Positions 37,816 to 46,038 of a stretch of DNA of 64,000 nucleotides are shown piece after piece. The position numbers and the translations under genes were made by a program. The notes beneath the pieces are model-generated. The model was given only the letters and a program-made list of their open reading frames with translations, made no database searches and was not told the origin of the DNA. This DNA is from Azospirillum brasilense. Its GTDB lineage: Bacteria; Pseudomonadota; Alphaproteobacteria; Azospirillales; Azospirillaceae. Where the stretch lies: contig NZ_VITI01000004.1 of assembly GCF_007827795.1 (NCBI RefSeq), positions 124,001 to 188,000 on the forward strand, in the 5' to 3' direction. The first letter of the stretch is position 1. Each line of letters begins with the position of its first letter.

Positions 37816-40800
37816 ATGACCCCCTACGCCGAACTCCAGGTCTCCACCAGCTTCACCTTCCTGGAGGGCGCGTCCCACCCGGACGAGCTGGCGCTGACCG
37901 CCGCCGCCCTCGGCCACGCCGCCGTCGCGGTGACCGACCGCAACTCGCTGGCCGGGGTGGTGCAGGCGCACGCCGCCGCCCGCAAGCACGGCCTCCGCCT
38001 GATCGTCGGCTGCCGGCTGGACCTGACCGACGCGGACAGCCTGCTCGCCTACCCCACCGACCGGGCGGCCTACGCGCGGCTGTCGCGGCTGCTGACGCTG
38101 GGCAAGCGGCGGGCGCCCAAGGGGGCCTGCTTCATCGCCCGCGCCGACGTGCTGGACCATGCGGAAGGGATGCTGTTCCTGCTGGTGCCGCCGGACCAGC
38201 GCGACCCCGCCTTCGTCCACGCGCTGCGCGGCTGGCGCAACGATCTGGGGAACCGCCTGCACCTCGCCGCCAGCCACCGCTACCGCGGCGACGACCAGCG
38301 GCGGCTGTCCTGGCTCGCCGGGCTGGCGGAGGCGGAGCGGGTGCCGCTGGTCGCCACCAACGACGTGCTCTACCACACGCCCGCCCGCCGCCCGCTGGCC
38401 GACGTGATGACCTGCATCCGCAGCGGCACCACCATCGACGAGGCGGGTTGGCGCCTGTCCGCCAACGCCGAGCGGCACCTGAAGGCCGGGGTGGAGATGG
38501 CCCGCCTGTTCCACCGCCACCCCGAGGCGGTCGCCCGCACGGTGGAGATCGCCGCCGCCTGCCGCTTCTCGCTGGAGGAGCTGCGCTACGAATACCCGGA
38601 CGAGGTGGCGGAGGACGGTCACAGCCCGCAGGAGACGCTGACCGATCTGACCTGGAGCGGCGCCGCCCACCGCTACCCGGACGGCGTGCCGGAGACGGTG
38701 ACGAAGGCCCTGCACCATGAACTGGCGCTGATCGGGCAGCTGGGCTACGCGCCTTATTTCCTGACGGTGCACGACATCGTGCGCTTCGCCCGCTCGCGGG
38801 ACATCCTGTGCCAGGGGCGCGGCTCGGCGGCCAATTCGGTCGTCTGCTACTGCCTGGGGATCACCGCGGTCGATCCCACCGCCATCGATCTGCTGTTCGA
38901 GCGCTTCATCTCCGCCGCCCGCAACGAGCCGCCGGACATCGACGTGGATTTCGAGCATGAGCGGCGCGAGGAGGTCATCCAGTACATCTACGGAAAATAC
39001 GGGCGCGAGCGGGCCGGGCTGACCGCCACCGTCATCCGCTACCGCGCGCGGGGCGCCATCCGCGAGGTCGGCAAGGCCATGGGCCTGTCCGCCGATCTGG
39101 TGGCGCGGCTGTCCGGCTCCGTCTGGGGCTGGAGCCGCCACGGCGTGGACGAGGAGCGCGCCCGGCAATACGGCTTCGACCCCGACGACGTGCGGCTCCG
39201 CCAGACGCTGGAACTGGCGCAGGAGCTGATCGGCTTCCCCCGCCACCTGTCGCAGCATGTCGGCGGCTTCGTCATCACCCGCGGCCCCCTGAGCGACCTC
39301 TGCCCCGTCGCCAACGCCGCCATGGAGGGCCGCACGACCATCGAGTGGGACAAGGACGACATCGACGCGCTGGGCATCCTGAAGGTGGACGTGCTGGCGC
39401 TGGGGATGCTGACCTGCCTGCGCCGCAGCTTCGACCTGCTGAAGTGTCATTATGACAGCGCCCTGACGCTGGCGACGGTGCCGCAGGAGGACCCGGCGAC
39501 CTACGACATGCTGTGCCGGGCCGACAGCCTGGGCGTCTTCCAGGTGGAAAGCCGGGCGCAGATGTCCATGCTGCCCCGCCTGCGACCCAAGACCTTCTAC
39601 GATCTGGTGATCGAGGTCGCCATCGTCCGCCCCGGCCCGATCCAGGGCGACATGGTCCACCCCTACCTGCGGCGCCGCACCGGCGAGGAACCGGTCAACT
39701 ACCCTTCTCCCGAACTGGAGAAGGTGCTGAGGAAGACGTTGGGCGTGCCGCTGTTCCAGGAGCAGGCGATGAAGATCGCCATCGTCGGCGCCGGCTTCAG
39801 CCCGGAGGACGCCGACCGGCTGCGCCGCGCCATGGCGACCTTCCGCAAGACCGGGCTGGTCCACACCTTCCGCGACCGCTTCATCGAGGGGATGGTCGAG
39901 CGCGACTACGACCGCGCCTTCGCCGAACGCTGCTTCCAGCAGATCGAGGGGTTCGGCGAGTACGGCTTCCCCGAAAGCCACGCGGCGAGCTTCGCCCTGC
40001 TGGCCTATGTGTCGGCCTGGATGAAGTGCCACCATCCGGACGTCTTCGGCGCAGCCCTGCTGAACAGCCAGCCCATGGGCTTTTACGCCCCCGCCCAGAT
40101 CGTCCGCGACGCCCGCGAGCACGGGGTGACCGTGCTGCCCCCGGACGTGAACGCCTCCGACTGGGACTGCACGCTGGAACCGCTGTCGCCCTCTCCCGGG
40201 GCGGGAGAGGGAATAAGGCACGTCCTGCGCCTCGGCCTGCGGCTGGTCCGGGGGATGGACGAGGAGGACGCCCGCCGGCTCGTGCTGTGCCGCGGGGCGG
40301 GCTACCGCGATCCCTACGACCTGTGGCGCCGCGCGCGGATGCCGGTCGCCGGGCTGGAGCGGCTGGCCAGGGCCGACGCCTTCCGCTCCGTCGGGCTCGA
40401 CCGGCGGGCCGCGCTGTGGGCGGTGAAGGCGCTGGGGGTGCAGCCGCTGCCGCTGTTCGCCGGCCTCGCCGATTCCGCCCAGGAGGAGCCGCAGACCCTC
40501 CTGCCCGCCATGGCGCCGGGCGAGCATGTGGTGATGGACTATGGCAGCCTGTGCCTGTCGCTGAAGGCGCATCCCATGGCGCTGCTGCGGGACGGCTTCG
40601 CCGGGGTGGTCCCGACCGAACGGCTGGGAAAGGTACGGGCCGGCACGCGGCTGACCGTGGCGGGGCTGGCGCTGGTCCGGCAGCGGCCCGGCAGCGCCGA
40701 GGGCGTGGTCTTCATCACGCTGGAGGACGAAACCGGCATCGCCAACCTCGTCATCATGCCGGACGTGTTCGAAAAATTCCGCAAGACGATCCTCGGCGCC

Positions 40801-40989
40801 CGCCTGATCGCCGCCACCGGCCGGGTGGAGCGCAACGGCAAGCCCAACCCCGAGGGCGGCGAGGTCATCCACCTGCGCGTCGAGCGGCTGACCGACCTGA
40901 CGCACCGGCTGCGCGACCTGACCGACCCCGACGCGCTCCCCAACCGCTCGGCCGCCGCGGTCTTCCCGGAAGGCCGGAATTTCCGCTGA
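37816..40989 (+). CDS. dnaE2: Error-prone DNA polymerase DnaE2
   Basis: A 1057-residue C-family polymerase used in damage-induced mutagenesis. PHP domain at the N-terminus (STSFTFLEGASHPDEL). Catalytic Asp pair in PDIDVDFEHERREEVIQYIY, and a third in LGILKVDVLALGML. Finger/thumb and tandem HhH (AGYRDPYDLWRRA) follow, then a C-terminal OB fold (TLEDETGIANLVIMPDVFEKF); it lacks the long tau-binding tail of DnaE1. The length is normal for the family. A short repeat remnant lies inside it at 40189-40211 and encodes SPSPGAGEGI. Same operon as imuB and thus under the same LexA box. Confidence 0.97.
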   Translation: MTPYAELQVSTSFTFLEGASHPDELALTAAALGHAAVAVTDRNSLAGVVQAHAAARKHGLRLIVGCRLDLTDADSLLAYPTDRAAYARLSRLLTLGKRRAPKGACFIARADVLDHAEGMLFLLVPPDQRDPAFVHALRGWRNDLGNRLHLAASHRYRGDDQRRLSWLAGLAEAERVPLVATNDVLYHTPARRPLADVMTCIRSGTTIDEAGWRLSANAERHLKAGVEMARLFHRHPEAVARTVEIAAACRFSLEELRYEYPDEVAEDGHSPQETLTDLTWSGAAHRYPDGVPETVTKALHHELALIGQLGYAPYFLTVHDIVRFARSRDILCQGRGSAANSVVCYCLGITAVDPTAIDLLFERFISAARNEPPDIDVDFEHERREEVIQYIYGKYGRERAGLTATVIRYRARGAIREVGKAMGLSADLVARLSGSVWGWSRHGVDEERARQYGFDPDDVRLRQTLELAQELIGFPRHLSQHVGGFVITRGPLSDLCPVANAAMEGRTTIEWDKDDIDALGILKVDVLALGMLTCLRRSFDLLKCHYDSALTLATVPQEDPATYDMLCRADSLGVFQVESRAQMSMLPRLRPKTFYDLVIEVAIVRPGPIQGDMVHPYLRRRTGEEPVNYPSPELEKVLRKTLGVPLFQEQAMKIAIVGAGFSPEDADRLRRAMATFRKTGLVHTFRDRFIEGMVERDYDRAFAERCFQQIEGFGEYGFPESHAASFALLAYVSAWMKCHHPDVFGAALLNSQPMGFYAPAQIVRDAREHGVTVLPPDVNASDWDCTLEPLSPSPGAGEGIRHVLRLGLRLVRGMDEEDARRLVLCRGAGYRDPYDLWRRARMPVAGLERLARADAFRSVGLDRRAALWAVKALGVQPLPLFAGLADSAQEEPQTLLPAMAPGEHVVMDYGSLCLSLKAHPMALLRDGFAGVVPTERLGKVRAGTRLTVAGLALVRQRPGSAEGVVFITLEDETGIANLVIMPDVFEKFRKTILGARLIAATGRVERNGKPNPEGGEVIHLRVERLTDLTHRLRDLTDPDALPNRSAAAVFPEGRNFR
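40189..40211. repeat. Short repeat remnant, copy G, inside dnaE2
   Basis: CCCTCTCCC-GGGGC-GGGAGAGGG, the same arms as copy J, in frame within dnaE2 around residue 792. Confidence 0.6.
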
Positions 40990-41010
40990 GGGACGGGGCG
41001 GCTCGACCGG

Positions 41011-41589
41011 TCAGTCGATCAGGTCCGCGACCTCGCGCACCCGCCCGTTGTCGATCATGAACTGGACCAGATCGGGGCGCTCCCGGCCATAGCTGGCGTG
41101 GCGGGCGCGGACGGCGGCGACCAGCTCGCCCCGGCGCTCCAGGATCTCGTCGGCGAATTCGATCATGCGGAGGTTGGGCCACGCCTTGTGGCGGATGCCG
41201 ACCACGGCGGCCATCGCCTCGGCGGCGGGGCGGGCCGGGCTGGCCTGGGCCAGGATCATGGTCAGGGCGGCGGTCGAGCGCGAGATGCCGGCGTGGCAAT
41301 GGACCAGCAGCCCGCCCACCCCGGTCGGCTCGGTCATCAGGTCGCGCCCGAAGGCCAGGATGCGCTCGACGTCCGCGCGCTGCGGCAGGGACTGGCCCAT
41401 GTAGGGGTCGATGATGTCGTGGAAGCGCAGCTCCAGCCGCTTGTGCTCGCCGTAGGAGCCGAAGGCGGTCGGCTCCGGGTGGCCGGGGTCGAGGATCGAC
41501 AGTACGTGGGTCACGCCGGCCTCGCAGAAGCCGTTCAGCTCCTCGATGCCGCAAACGGTCAGTCCGAAGGGAACGAAATCGCGGGCCAT
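41011..41589 (-). CDS. Dual-specificity/tyrosine phosphatase-like protein
   Basis: A 192-residue protein with the PTP signature HCHAGISRST (Cys98, Arg104), matching C-x5-R of cysteine phosphatases. A possible general-acid Asp sits in HDIIDPY (58-61). It resembles bacterial dual-specificity-like phosphatases found in many alphaproteobacteria; no substrate is known. Start at ATG 41589 (MARDFVPFGLTVCG); the frame extends upstream but has no better ribosome site. It converges with dnaE2, leaving 21 bases. Confidence 0.88.
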   Translation of the reverse strand: MARDFVPFGLTVCGIEELNGFCEAGVTHVLSILDPGHPEPTAFGSYGEHKRLELRFHDIIDPYMGQSLPQRADVERILAFGRDLMTEPTGVGGLLVHCHAGISRSTAALTMILAQASPARPAAEAMAAVVGIRHKAWPNLRMIEFADEILERRGELVAAVRARHASYGRERPDLVQFMIDNGRVREVADLID

Positions 41590-41678
41590 GGTCCTCGTCT
41601 CTTGCCGTGCGCGCGGAGGGCGGCGCGGTTCGCATGTGGCGCCGCCGGTCCGTGCCGTCAAGCCGATCGGAGGCCCGA

Positions 41679-41756
41679 TCAGAGGACGTTGAACAGATAC
41701 AGCAGAAGAATGATCGGAATGGGAAGCCCGACAAGCCACAGCAAAACGCCCTTCAT
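41679..41756 (-). CDS. 25-residue membrane microprotein
   Basis: ATG at 41756 with GAGGGAG about 8 bases upstream opens a 25-codon frame that is almost one membrane helix: MKGVLLWLVGLPIP then IILLLYLFNVL. The LWL-G-PIPIIxLLYLF pattern resembles tiny single-helix proteins that I recall from other alphaproteobacteria, though I cannot name a family. It is 89 bases upstream of the phosphatase gene on the same strand. Too short for routine gene callers. Confidence 0.65.
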   Translation of the reverse strand: MKGVLLWLVGLPIPIILLLYLFNVL

Positions 41757-41885
41757 GGATCGCTCCCTCGGTTGAGGCCGGAACGGCCGATGCAATCCCC
41801 AACAGCGCAACAGCGCATTGGTTGCCGCGGCCGCCCTCGTCGAGGGGGGCTTACCCGGAAAGGGCGATCCCGGAAGAGGCGCGGA

Positions 41886-42581
41886 TCATTCCGCCTCGCC
41901 CTTATCCAAGGCTCTCTCCGAAGCCGATTCCTCCGCCTCTGCACGGGGCGTCGCCACGGGGCGCGGGGCGCGCAGCTTCTTCAGCAGCAGCGAGAAGGGC
42001 TTCAGCGCGCGATCGAGGATCGCCGGCTCGGCCTCCAGCCGCGACAGCAGGAAGGCGGCGGCCTCCAGCGTCGAGACGCTGTCGCGCCGCGGCTCCTTGC
42101 GGGCCTGTCCGTAGAGGGAGCGGAACTGCGGGTTCAGCACGATGCGGCGGCACTTCAGAAGCCACGGGTTGCGCCACCACAGCGTTTTGGCCTGGCTCCA
42201 GGTGCCGTCCAGGACGATGACGCCCTCCAGATCGGCCAGAACCAGATCGCTGTCCCTCTGCGGGACGCCGCCCTTGTCCACGATGGACATCTCCGGCAGG
42301 GGGGCGGCGCCCTGCTTGACCGGGCCGAGATAGAGCACGCCCCAGCGCTTGTAATCGACCTCGCGCCCCAGGATGCGCTTCAGGTTCGACCAGCTCAGCC
42401 CCACCTTCAGCGCGGAGTTCCTGAACTGGAGATGGGCGATCTGCGCGGTGCCCAGCGTCTCGCGCTTTTCCTGCGGGTGCTGGAGGATGAGCAGGAAGAC
42501 GGCGTTGTCGATCGGCTCCACCGCCTCGCAGACGCACAAGTGCACAGGTTTTAGGCAGGCGGAGCAAGGTTCGGCGTGCAT
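41886..42581 (-). CDS. tapT: DTW-domain tRNA-uridine aminocarboxypropyltransferase
   Basis: A 231-residue enzyme of the TapT/DTWD family, which adds the 3-amino-3-carboxypropyl group of SAM to uridine 47 of tRNA. N-terminal zinc-type motif CSACLKPVHLCVC. The family signature is DGTWSQAKTLWWRNPWL, and VLNPQFRSLYGQARKEP resembles the conserved NP segment; ILQHPQEKRETLGTAQI is the other hallmark. Start at ATG 42581 (MHAEPCSAC); an ATG at 42605 would add 8 residues, and neither has a strong ribosome site. Confidence 0.88.
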   Translation of the reverse strand: MHAEPCSACLKPVHLCVCEAVEPIDNAVFLLILQHPQEKRETLGTAQIAHLQFRNSALKVGLSWSNLKRILGREVDYKRWGVLYLGPVKQGAAPLPEMSIVDKGGVPQRDSDLVLADLEGVIVLDGTWSQAKTLWWRNPWLLKCRRIVLNPQFRSLYGQARKEPRRDSVSTLEAAAFLLSRLEAEPAILDRALKPFSLLLKKLRAPRPVATPRAEAEESASERALDKGEAE

Positions 42582-42647
42582 GGTTCGGTCTCGGAGAAGG
42601 AGCATCGGCGGGAAAACGGGAGGCGGGGACTATGGGCTTCCCATCCG

Positions 42648-42702
42648 AAAAAAGAAACGGGGCCTTAAAAAAGAAACGGGACCCGAAAAAGAAACCGGGC
42701 GC
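42648..42702. repeat. Three tandem purine-rich units of about 18-19 bp
   Basis: The units AAAAAAGAAACGGGGCC, AAAAAAGAAACGGGACC and GAAAAAGAAACCGGGCG follow one another upstream of both the tapT gene and the plus-strand small gene. The A tracts recur about every 19 bases, roughly two helix turns. Confidence 0.7.
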
Positions 42703-42721
42703 ATTAAAGTTTGCATAACGC

Positions 42722-42735
42722 GTGATCTGCATCAC
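42722..42735 (+). promoter_or_regulatory. Crp/Fnr-family binding site
   Basis: GTGATCTGCATCAC, i.e. GTGA-N6-TCAC, equal to the Crp consensus core and close to the FNR form TTGAT-N4-ATCAA. It lies about 113 bases before the ATG of the small plus-strand gene at 42848. Confidence 0.6.
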
Positions 42736-42847
42736 TTAGAGGCCTGGACCTTGCATGATAGCGTCCAGACACACAGGACGGGTTGGGCCGAGGGCGGCCG
42801 ACAGGACCGCTCCCCAGGCTCTCCCGACGCTCAAAAGGAGGCTTGCC

Positions 42848-43018
42848 ATGCTGCCCGCTCATTTGGCCGCCCGCTTGCTGGAGCAACGCCGGGCCGAGGA
42901 ATCGGCGGAATTCGCCCGGCAACTGCCGCTCTACGCGGACGACGCGCCCTTTCCGCTTCACACCGATCCGGATGGCGAAACCGGGCATCCCCTGCCCGAC
43001 TGGACAACCAACTACTGA
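42848..43018 (+). CDS. Small protein of unknown function
   Basis: A 56-residue soluble protein: an amphipathic N-terminal helix (LAARLLEQRRAEESAEFARQL) and a His/Asp/Pro-rich tail (LHTDPDGETGHPLPDWTTNY). AAGGAGG lies 7 bases before the ATG, one of the best ribosome sites in the window. An upstream in-frame start at 42755 lacks one. A Crp/Fnr-like box and purine repeats precede it. No family recognised. Confidence 0.6.
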   Translation: MLPAHLAARLLEQRRAEESAEFARQLPLYADDAPFPLHTDPDGETGHPLPDWTTNY

Positions 43019-43077
43019 TCCGAAGCTGACAGGTGGCTGTCGTGTAAGCGACATCACCACCCGTCCTTCCGTCCGCA

Positions 43078-43890
43078 TCACGCCACCTCGGCCCAGGACG
43101 GTCCGTGTCCGCCCACCGGAACCGGACGCCGAACCGGGGTGGACGTGGATGCGGGCGCGGGGATGGCCCGTTCCGGCCCCTTTGTTGGGACCAGGGCACC
43201 GTCACACCATTCCACAAGCCACGCCCCCGGGCGACCGCCCCGGCAGCGCTCCAGTTCGGCACGCCAGCGCGGGTCGCCCACGCCCGGCTCCGCCGTCCAA
43301 CTGGGCGCCGGCGCGATCCGCCAACGGGTGACCGCCGCGCTCGCCGCCGAGCGGCGGGCGGTGCTCTGCAACAGGAATCCCGTCACACCCGACGACTCGG
43401 CGGCCAGTTGCAACCGGCGGCTCGCCGTCAGGTCCAGCCCACCGACCTCCCCCAGCACGGCGGACAGCCGCTTGCAGCGCAGCGCCTCCTCCATCGCCCA
43501 CAGGGCGTCGGCGTCGCGGGTCGCGCGCACGGCGATCAGCCGGTCCGGCGTCAGCCCATAGGCGGCCAGCCCGGCGGCGTGCAGGTCGCGCCCGCGCACG
43601 ACCCACAGCGCGGGCGCCGCCGTGCTGGCGAGGCGGGCCAGCAGATGCGCGGCGAAGGCCGTGCCGGCCCCCGGCTCCTCCCCCGCCACCTCGTGCAGGC
43701 AGCCGAGTGGCAGTCCCCCCGCCGGGAAGGCCCCGTCGAGATCCGGCAGGCCGAAAGGCAGCACCCGCGCCCCTTCCCCGCCCAGCCCTTCCAGGCCCCG
43801 GATGCGGGCGCGCAGATCGGCCAGAACGGCCGCCCGGTCCGGCGAAGACGCTTCAAAGCTCTGGGGGATGGGCATGGAAAGATCGGGCAT
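43078..43890 (-). CDS. imuA: ImuA, RecA-like SOS mutasome protein
   Basis: A 270-residue RecA-fold protein that works with ImuB and DnaE2. LPDLDGAFPAGGLPLGCLHEVAG opens the core, with ALWVVRGRDLHAAGLAAYGL and TGFLLQSTARRSAASAAVTRWRIA as typical ImuA segments; the Walker A is degenerate (AGEEPGAGTAF), as in the family. Proline-rich end. It is 5 kb from imuB on the opposite strand instead of heading the operon, and has its own LexA box. Confidence 0.9.
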   Translation of the reverse strand: MPDLSMPIPQSFEASSPDRAAVLADLRARIRGLEGLGGEGARVLPFGLPDLDGAFPAGGLPLGCLHEVAGEEPGAGTAFAAHLLARLASTAAPALWVVRGRDLHAAGLAAYGLTPDRLIAVRATRDADALWAMEEALRCKRLSAVLGEVGGLDLTASRRLQLAAESSGVTGFLLQSTARRSAASAAVTRWRIAPAPSWTAEPGVGDPRWRAELERCRGGRPGAWLVEWCDGALVPTKGPERAIPAPASTSTPVRRPVPVGGHGPSWAEVA

Positions 43891-43916
43891 GACTCTCTTC
43901 CGTTAGTCAGGCTTTT

Positions 43917-43931
43917 GTTCCTGACACGTTC
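43917..43931 (-). promoter_or_regulatory. LexA box of imuA
   Basis: GTTCCTGACACGTTC on the plus strand (GAAC-N7-GAAC on the gene strand) fits GTTC-N7-GTTC exactly, 27 bases before the imuA ATG. Confidence 0.85.
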
Positions 43932-43977
43932 TATCATGCCCAGGCCGCCCCGTGGAGTCGGGAAATGCGTCCCAAAA

Positions 43978-44007
43978 TGAAAGGGGGCGCCCTTTCGGAC
44001 GCCCCCC
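43978..44007 (-). terminator. Terminator of the Tim44-like gene
   Basis: GGGGGCG and CGCCCCC flank a 10-base loop; on the minus strand TTTCATTTT follows. About 32 bases past the gene's stop. Confidence 0.75.
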
Positions 44008-44038
44008 TCGCGAGACCGGTTGAGGAGTGGAGAGTGGA

Positions 44039-45142
44039 TCAGCCGGCCTGTTGGATCGCCGACAGGACCCAGCGCCCGCCGCGCGGACGGGTGAAGGTCC
44101 AGATTTCCGTGGCTTCGACCGGACGGTTCGGGTCGCCCTCGACCACGCGGTTGCTGGCGCGGTCCACCGTCACGTCGGTCAGCGAGAAGCGCATCGCCAC
44201 GGTGGCGTATTCCGCGTTGCCCTCGCGCCACGCCTCGGCCAGGTCGCCCTGGAGCAGACGAACGTCGGACAGGCGGTTGATTACGCCGCGGTTGTTGTTG
44301 GCCGCCAGTTCCTCGGTGAAGTAGGAGGCCATCTCCGGCGTCACGGCGCCGCGCAGGGCCGTCAGGTCCTCGTTGCCGTAGGCGGTCTGGACCGTGACCA
44401 GCGTCTGCTCGAACGCCTGATAATCAGCCGGGGCGATGCCCAGATCGTCACGGCGCACGCCCGGACGGCCGGACGAGGCCGGACCAGCCGCACCACCACG
44501 GACGCCGCCGCCCAGCGGGTTGTGACGAACGTCCGCCGCGTCGCGGTTCATGGTGCCGGGGTTCTGGGCGCCAGCGTTCATGGCGCCCGGATTCGGACCG
44601 GCATAGGCGGTGTTGGGAGCGCCCATGCCCGCCGGCCGCGCCGCGCCCGCCGAGCGGTTGCGGAAGAAGCGCATGGCCAGCCGAACCAGGAAGACAACCA
44701 GCAGGATCTGGAGGATGAAGCCCAGGATGCCGGCGAAGCTGCCCAACCCGTCGAGGAAGCCGCCGCCGAACAGCATGCCGGCGATGCCGGCGCCGATCAG
44801 GCCGCCCATCAGGGCCGGCATGAAGCCGCCGCGCGAGAAGAAGCCGCCGCGCTGCGCCGCCGCCGGGTTGGCCATGCCCGGCTGCTGCATGCCCGGCTGC
44901 TGCGCGCCCGGCGTCTGGGCCGGGGCGGCCGAGCGCTCCATCGGGGCGGCGCGCGGCGCGGTGTTGGTCTGGGCCGGCGCCTCGTAGGTGCGCGAGCCGC
45001 GGCTGCCCGCGGAGCTGCTCTTGCCCGCGCGGGCATCGGCGGTGCCGGCGGTCAGCGCCACGGCCAGCGCCAGAGCGACGGCGCCGAAGGCGCGGGCCGG
45101 AGTGCGGGTGACGGTGCTGGGGGATCGCGTTTTCTGGATCAT
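44039..45142 (-). CDS. Tim44-like domain membrane protein
   Basis: A 367-residue protein. A leader (AFGAVALALAVALTAGTADA) is followed by a low-complexity Ser/Ala/Gln region (about residues 38-95, with AQTPGAQQPGMQQPGM), a Gly-rich hydrophobic segment (FMPALMGGLIGAGIAGMLFGGG) and a second helix (FAGILGFILQILLVVFLVRL). The C-terminal Tim44-like domain spans about 235-365 (YQAFEQTLVTVQTAYGNEDLTALRGAVTPEMASYF to EIWTFTRPRGGRWVLSAIQQAG). In alphaproteobacteria such proteins sit in the inner membrane; their role is not settled. A GGACGCT/AGCGTCC inverted repeat sits 32 bases upstream. Confidence 0.9.
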   Translation of the reverse strand: MIQKTRSPSTVTRTPARAFGAVALALAVALTAGTADARAGKSSSAGSRGSRTYEAPAQTNTAPRAAPMERSAAPAQTPGAQQPGMQQPGMANPAAAQRGGFFSRGGFMPALMGGLIGAGIAGMLFGGGFLDGLGSFAGILGFILQILLVVFLVRLAMRFFRNRSAGAARPAGMGAPNTAYAGPNPGAMNAGAQNPGTMNRDAADVRHNPLGGGVRGGAAGPASSGRPGVRRDDLGIAPADYQAFEQTLVTVQTAYGNEDLTALRGAVTPEMASYFTEELAANNNRGVINRLSDVRLLQGDLAEAWREGNAEYATVAMRFSLTDVTVDRASNRVVEGDPNRPVEATEIWTFTRPRGGRWVLSAIQQAG

Positions 45143-45173
45143 GGCCGTGTTCGGAAAAGCCCTCGGTTCGGGG

Positions 45174-45195
45174 GGACGCTCATCATGTAGCGTCC
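45174..45195 (-). promoter_or_regulatory. Inverted repeat in the leader of the Tim44-like gene
   Basis: GGACGCT and AGCGTCC separated by 8 bases. It could be an operator or leader hairpin; nothing more can be said. Confidence 0.35.
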
Positions 45196-45281
45196 TCCTA
45201 TATGGTATGGCAGCCCTGCTGTTTTAGAGGGGGCCGCAACCAAACCGGCCAAAAAATACGCAGAGTGCGTGTGGCGCCCCA

Positions 45282-45518
45282 TCAGGCGGAGGCGCGCTCC
45301 CACACCATCCCGGTTTGCGGATAGGGTCCCGCACCGGCCGGAAGGACGGGAGCCGACGTCGCGGCGGCCGCCCGTTCCGCCGGTTGCCGCGACGCCCAGA
45401 CGCGGCGGCGGACCTCGATCTGGCGGCGGCAATCGCGTGAGCAGTAGAGCGGCGCCGGCCCGCGCGACGAGCTGCGGCGGAACGGCTGTCCGCAGCAGGC
45501 GCAATAAAGCGTGGTCAT
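45282..45518 (-). CDS. Small zinc-ribbon-like protein
   Basis: A 78-residue protein. Two cysteine pairs, C6/C9 (YCACCGQPF) and C26/C30 (LYCSRDCRRQ), are spaced like a treble-clef zinc finger. The C-terminal half is Ala/Pro-rich. GGGGAGG lies 7 bases before the ATG. Function unknown; small treble clefs of this kind bind nucleic acid or protein. Confidence 0.65.
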   Translation of the reverse strand: MTTLYCACCGQPFRRSSSRGPAPLYCSRDCRRQIEVRRRVWASRQPAERAAAATSAPVLPAGAGPYPQTGMVWERASA

Positions 45519-46038
45519 GGTTATCCTCCCCGTTATTCCCGACCTGTTTTTTCCGATGCCAAGTGCCCGCCCATCACCCTGTGGGGCGGACACCCGCTCG
45601 GTTCTTTTCGGTCTTAAGTATCGACTTGCGCGCACCATTGTTGTCCTTCGGGACGTCCTGGACCAGAGATGCCTTCGGCATATGGCCGTCTGATCGCCAC
45701 CCGAAAGCCCGGCAACACCGGAGAATTCATCGAAGTGGCAGGCGCTTAGCTTCCGACGAGTCCGCATCGCGCGTCCAATCGCCGCATCCGCTCCGGCAAG
45801 GCCCTTTCCTTTCGGACGATGACCCTGCGTCCGTCTGGTCATCCGCCCGCTCATCCCTATGACGACGCCCCCGCCCGGACCGTGAGCGCGTCCGTGGTGC
45901 CGGACACCCGATGGAGATAGGCCGGGAACCGCCGGGCACAGCCGCGGGTTGCTCAACGCGACACGCCCGACCGGCTCCGCCCACGGCTCCATCCGCCGGC
46001 GGCTCCCCACGGCGGCTCTCCTGCACCGGTGAAGCCCC
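45519..46038. other. Divergent intergenic region, 520 bases
   Basis: No convincing gene. It contains two small UUCG-type hairpins (GTCC-TTCG-GGAC at 45643-45654 and ATGCC-TTC-GGCAT near 45669), an AT-richer segment at 45595-45640, and GC-rich DNA leading to the DUF4112-like gene. An sRNA cannot be excluded. Confidence 0.4.

Noticed and set aside
37042..40905. Minus-strand frame of about 1287 codons
   Set aside because: Antisense to imuB and dnaE2, which have full family motifs; composition is that of a shadow frame.
45511..45693. 60-codon plus-strand frame in the intergenic region
   Set aside because: Overlaps the start of the zinc-ribbon-like gene, has no ribosome site and no coding character.
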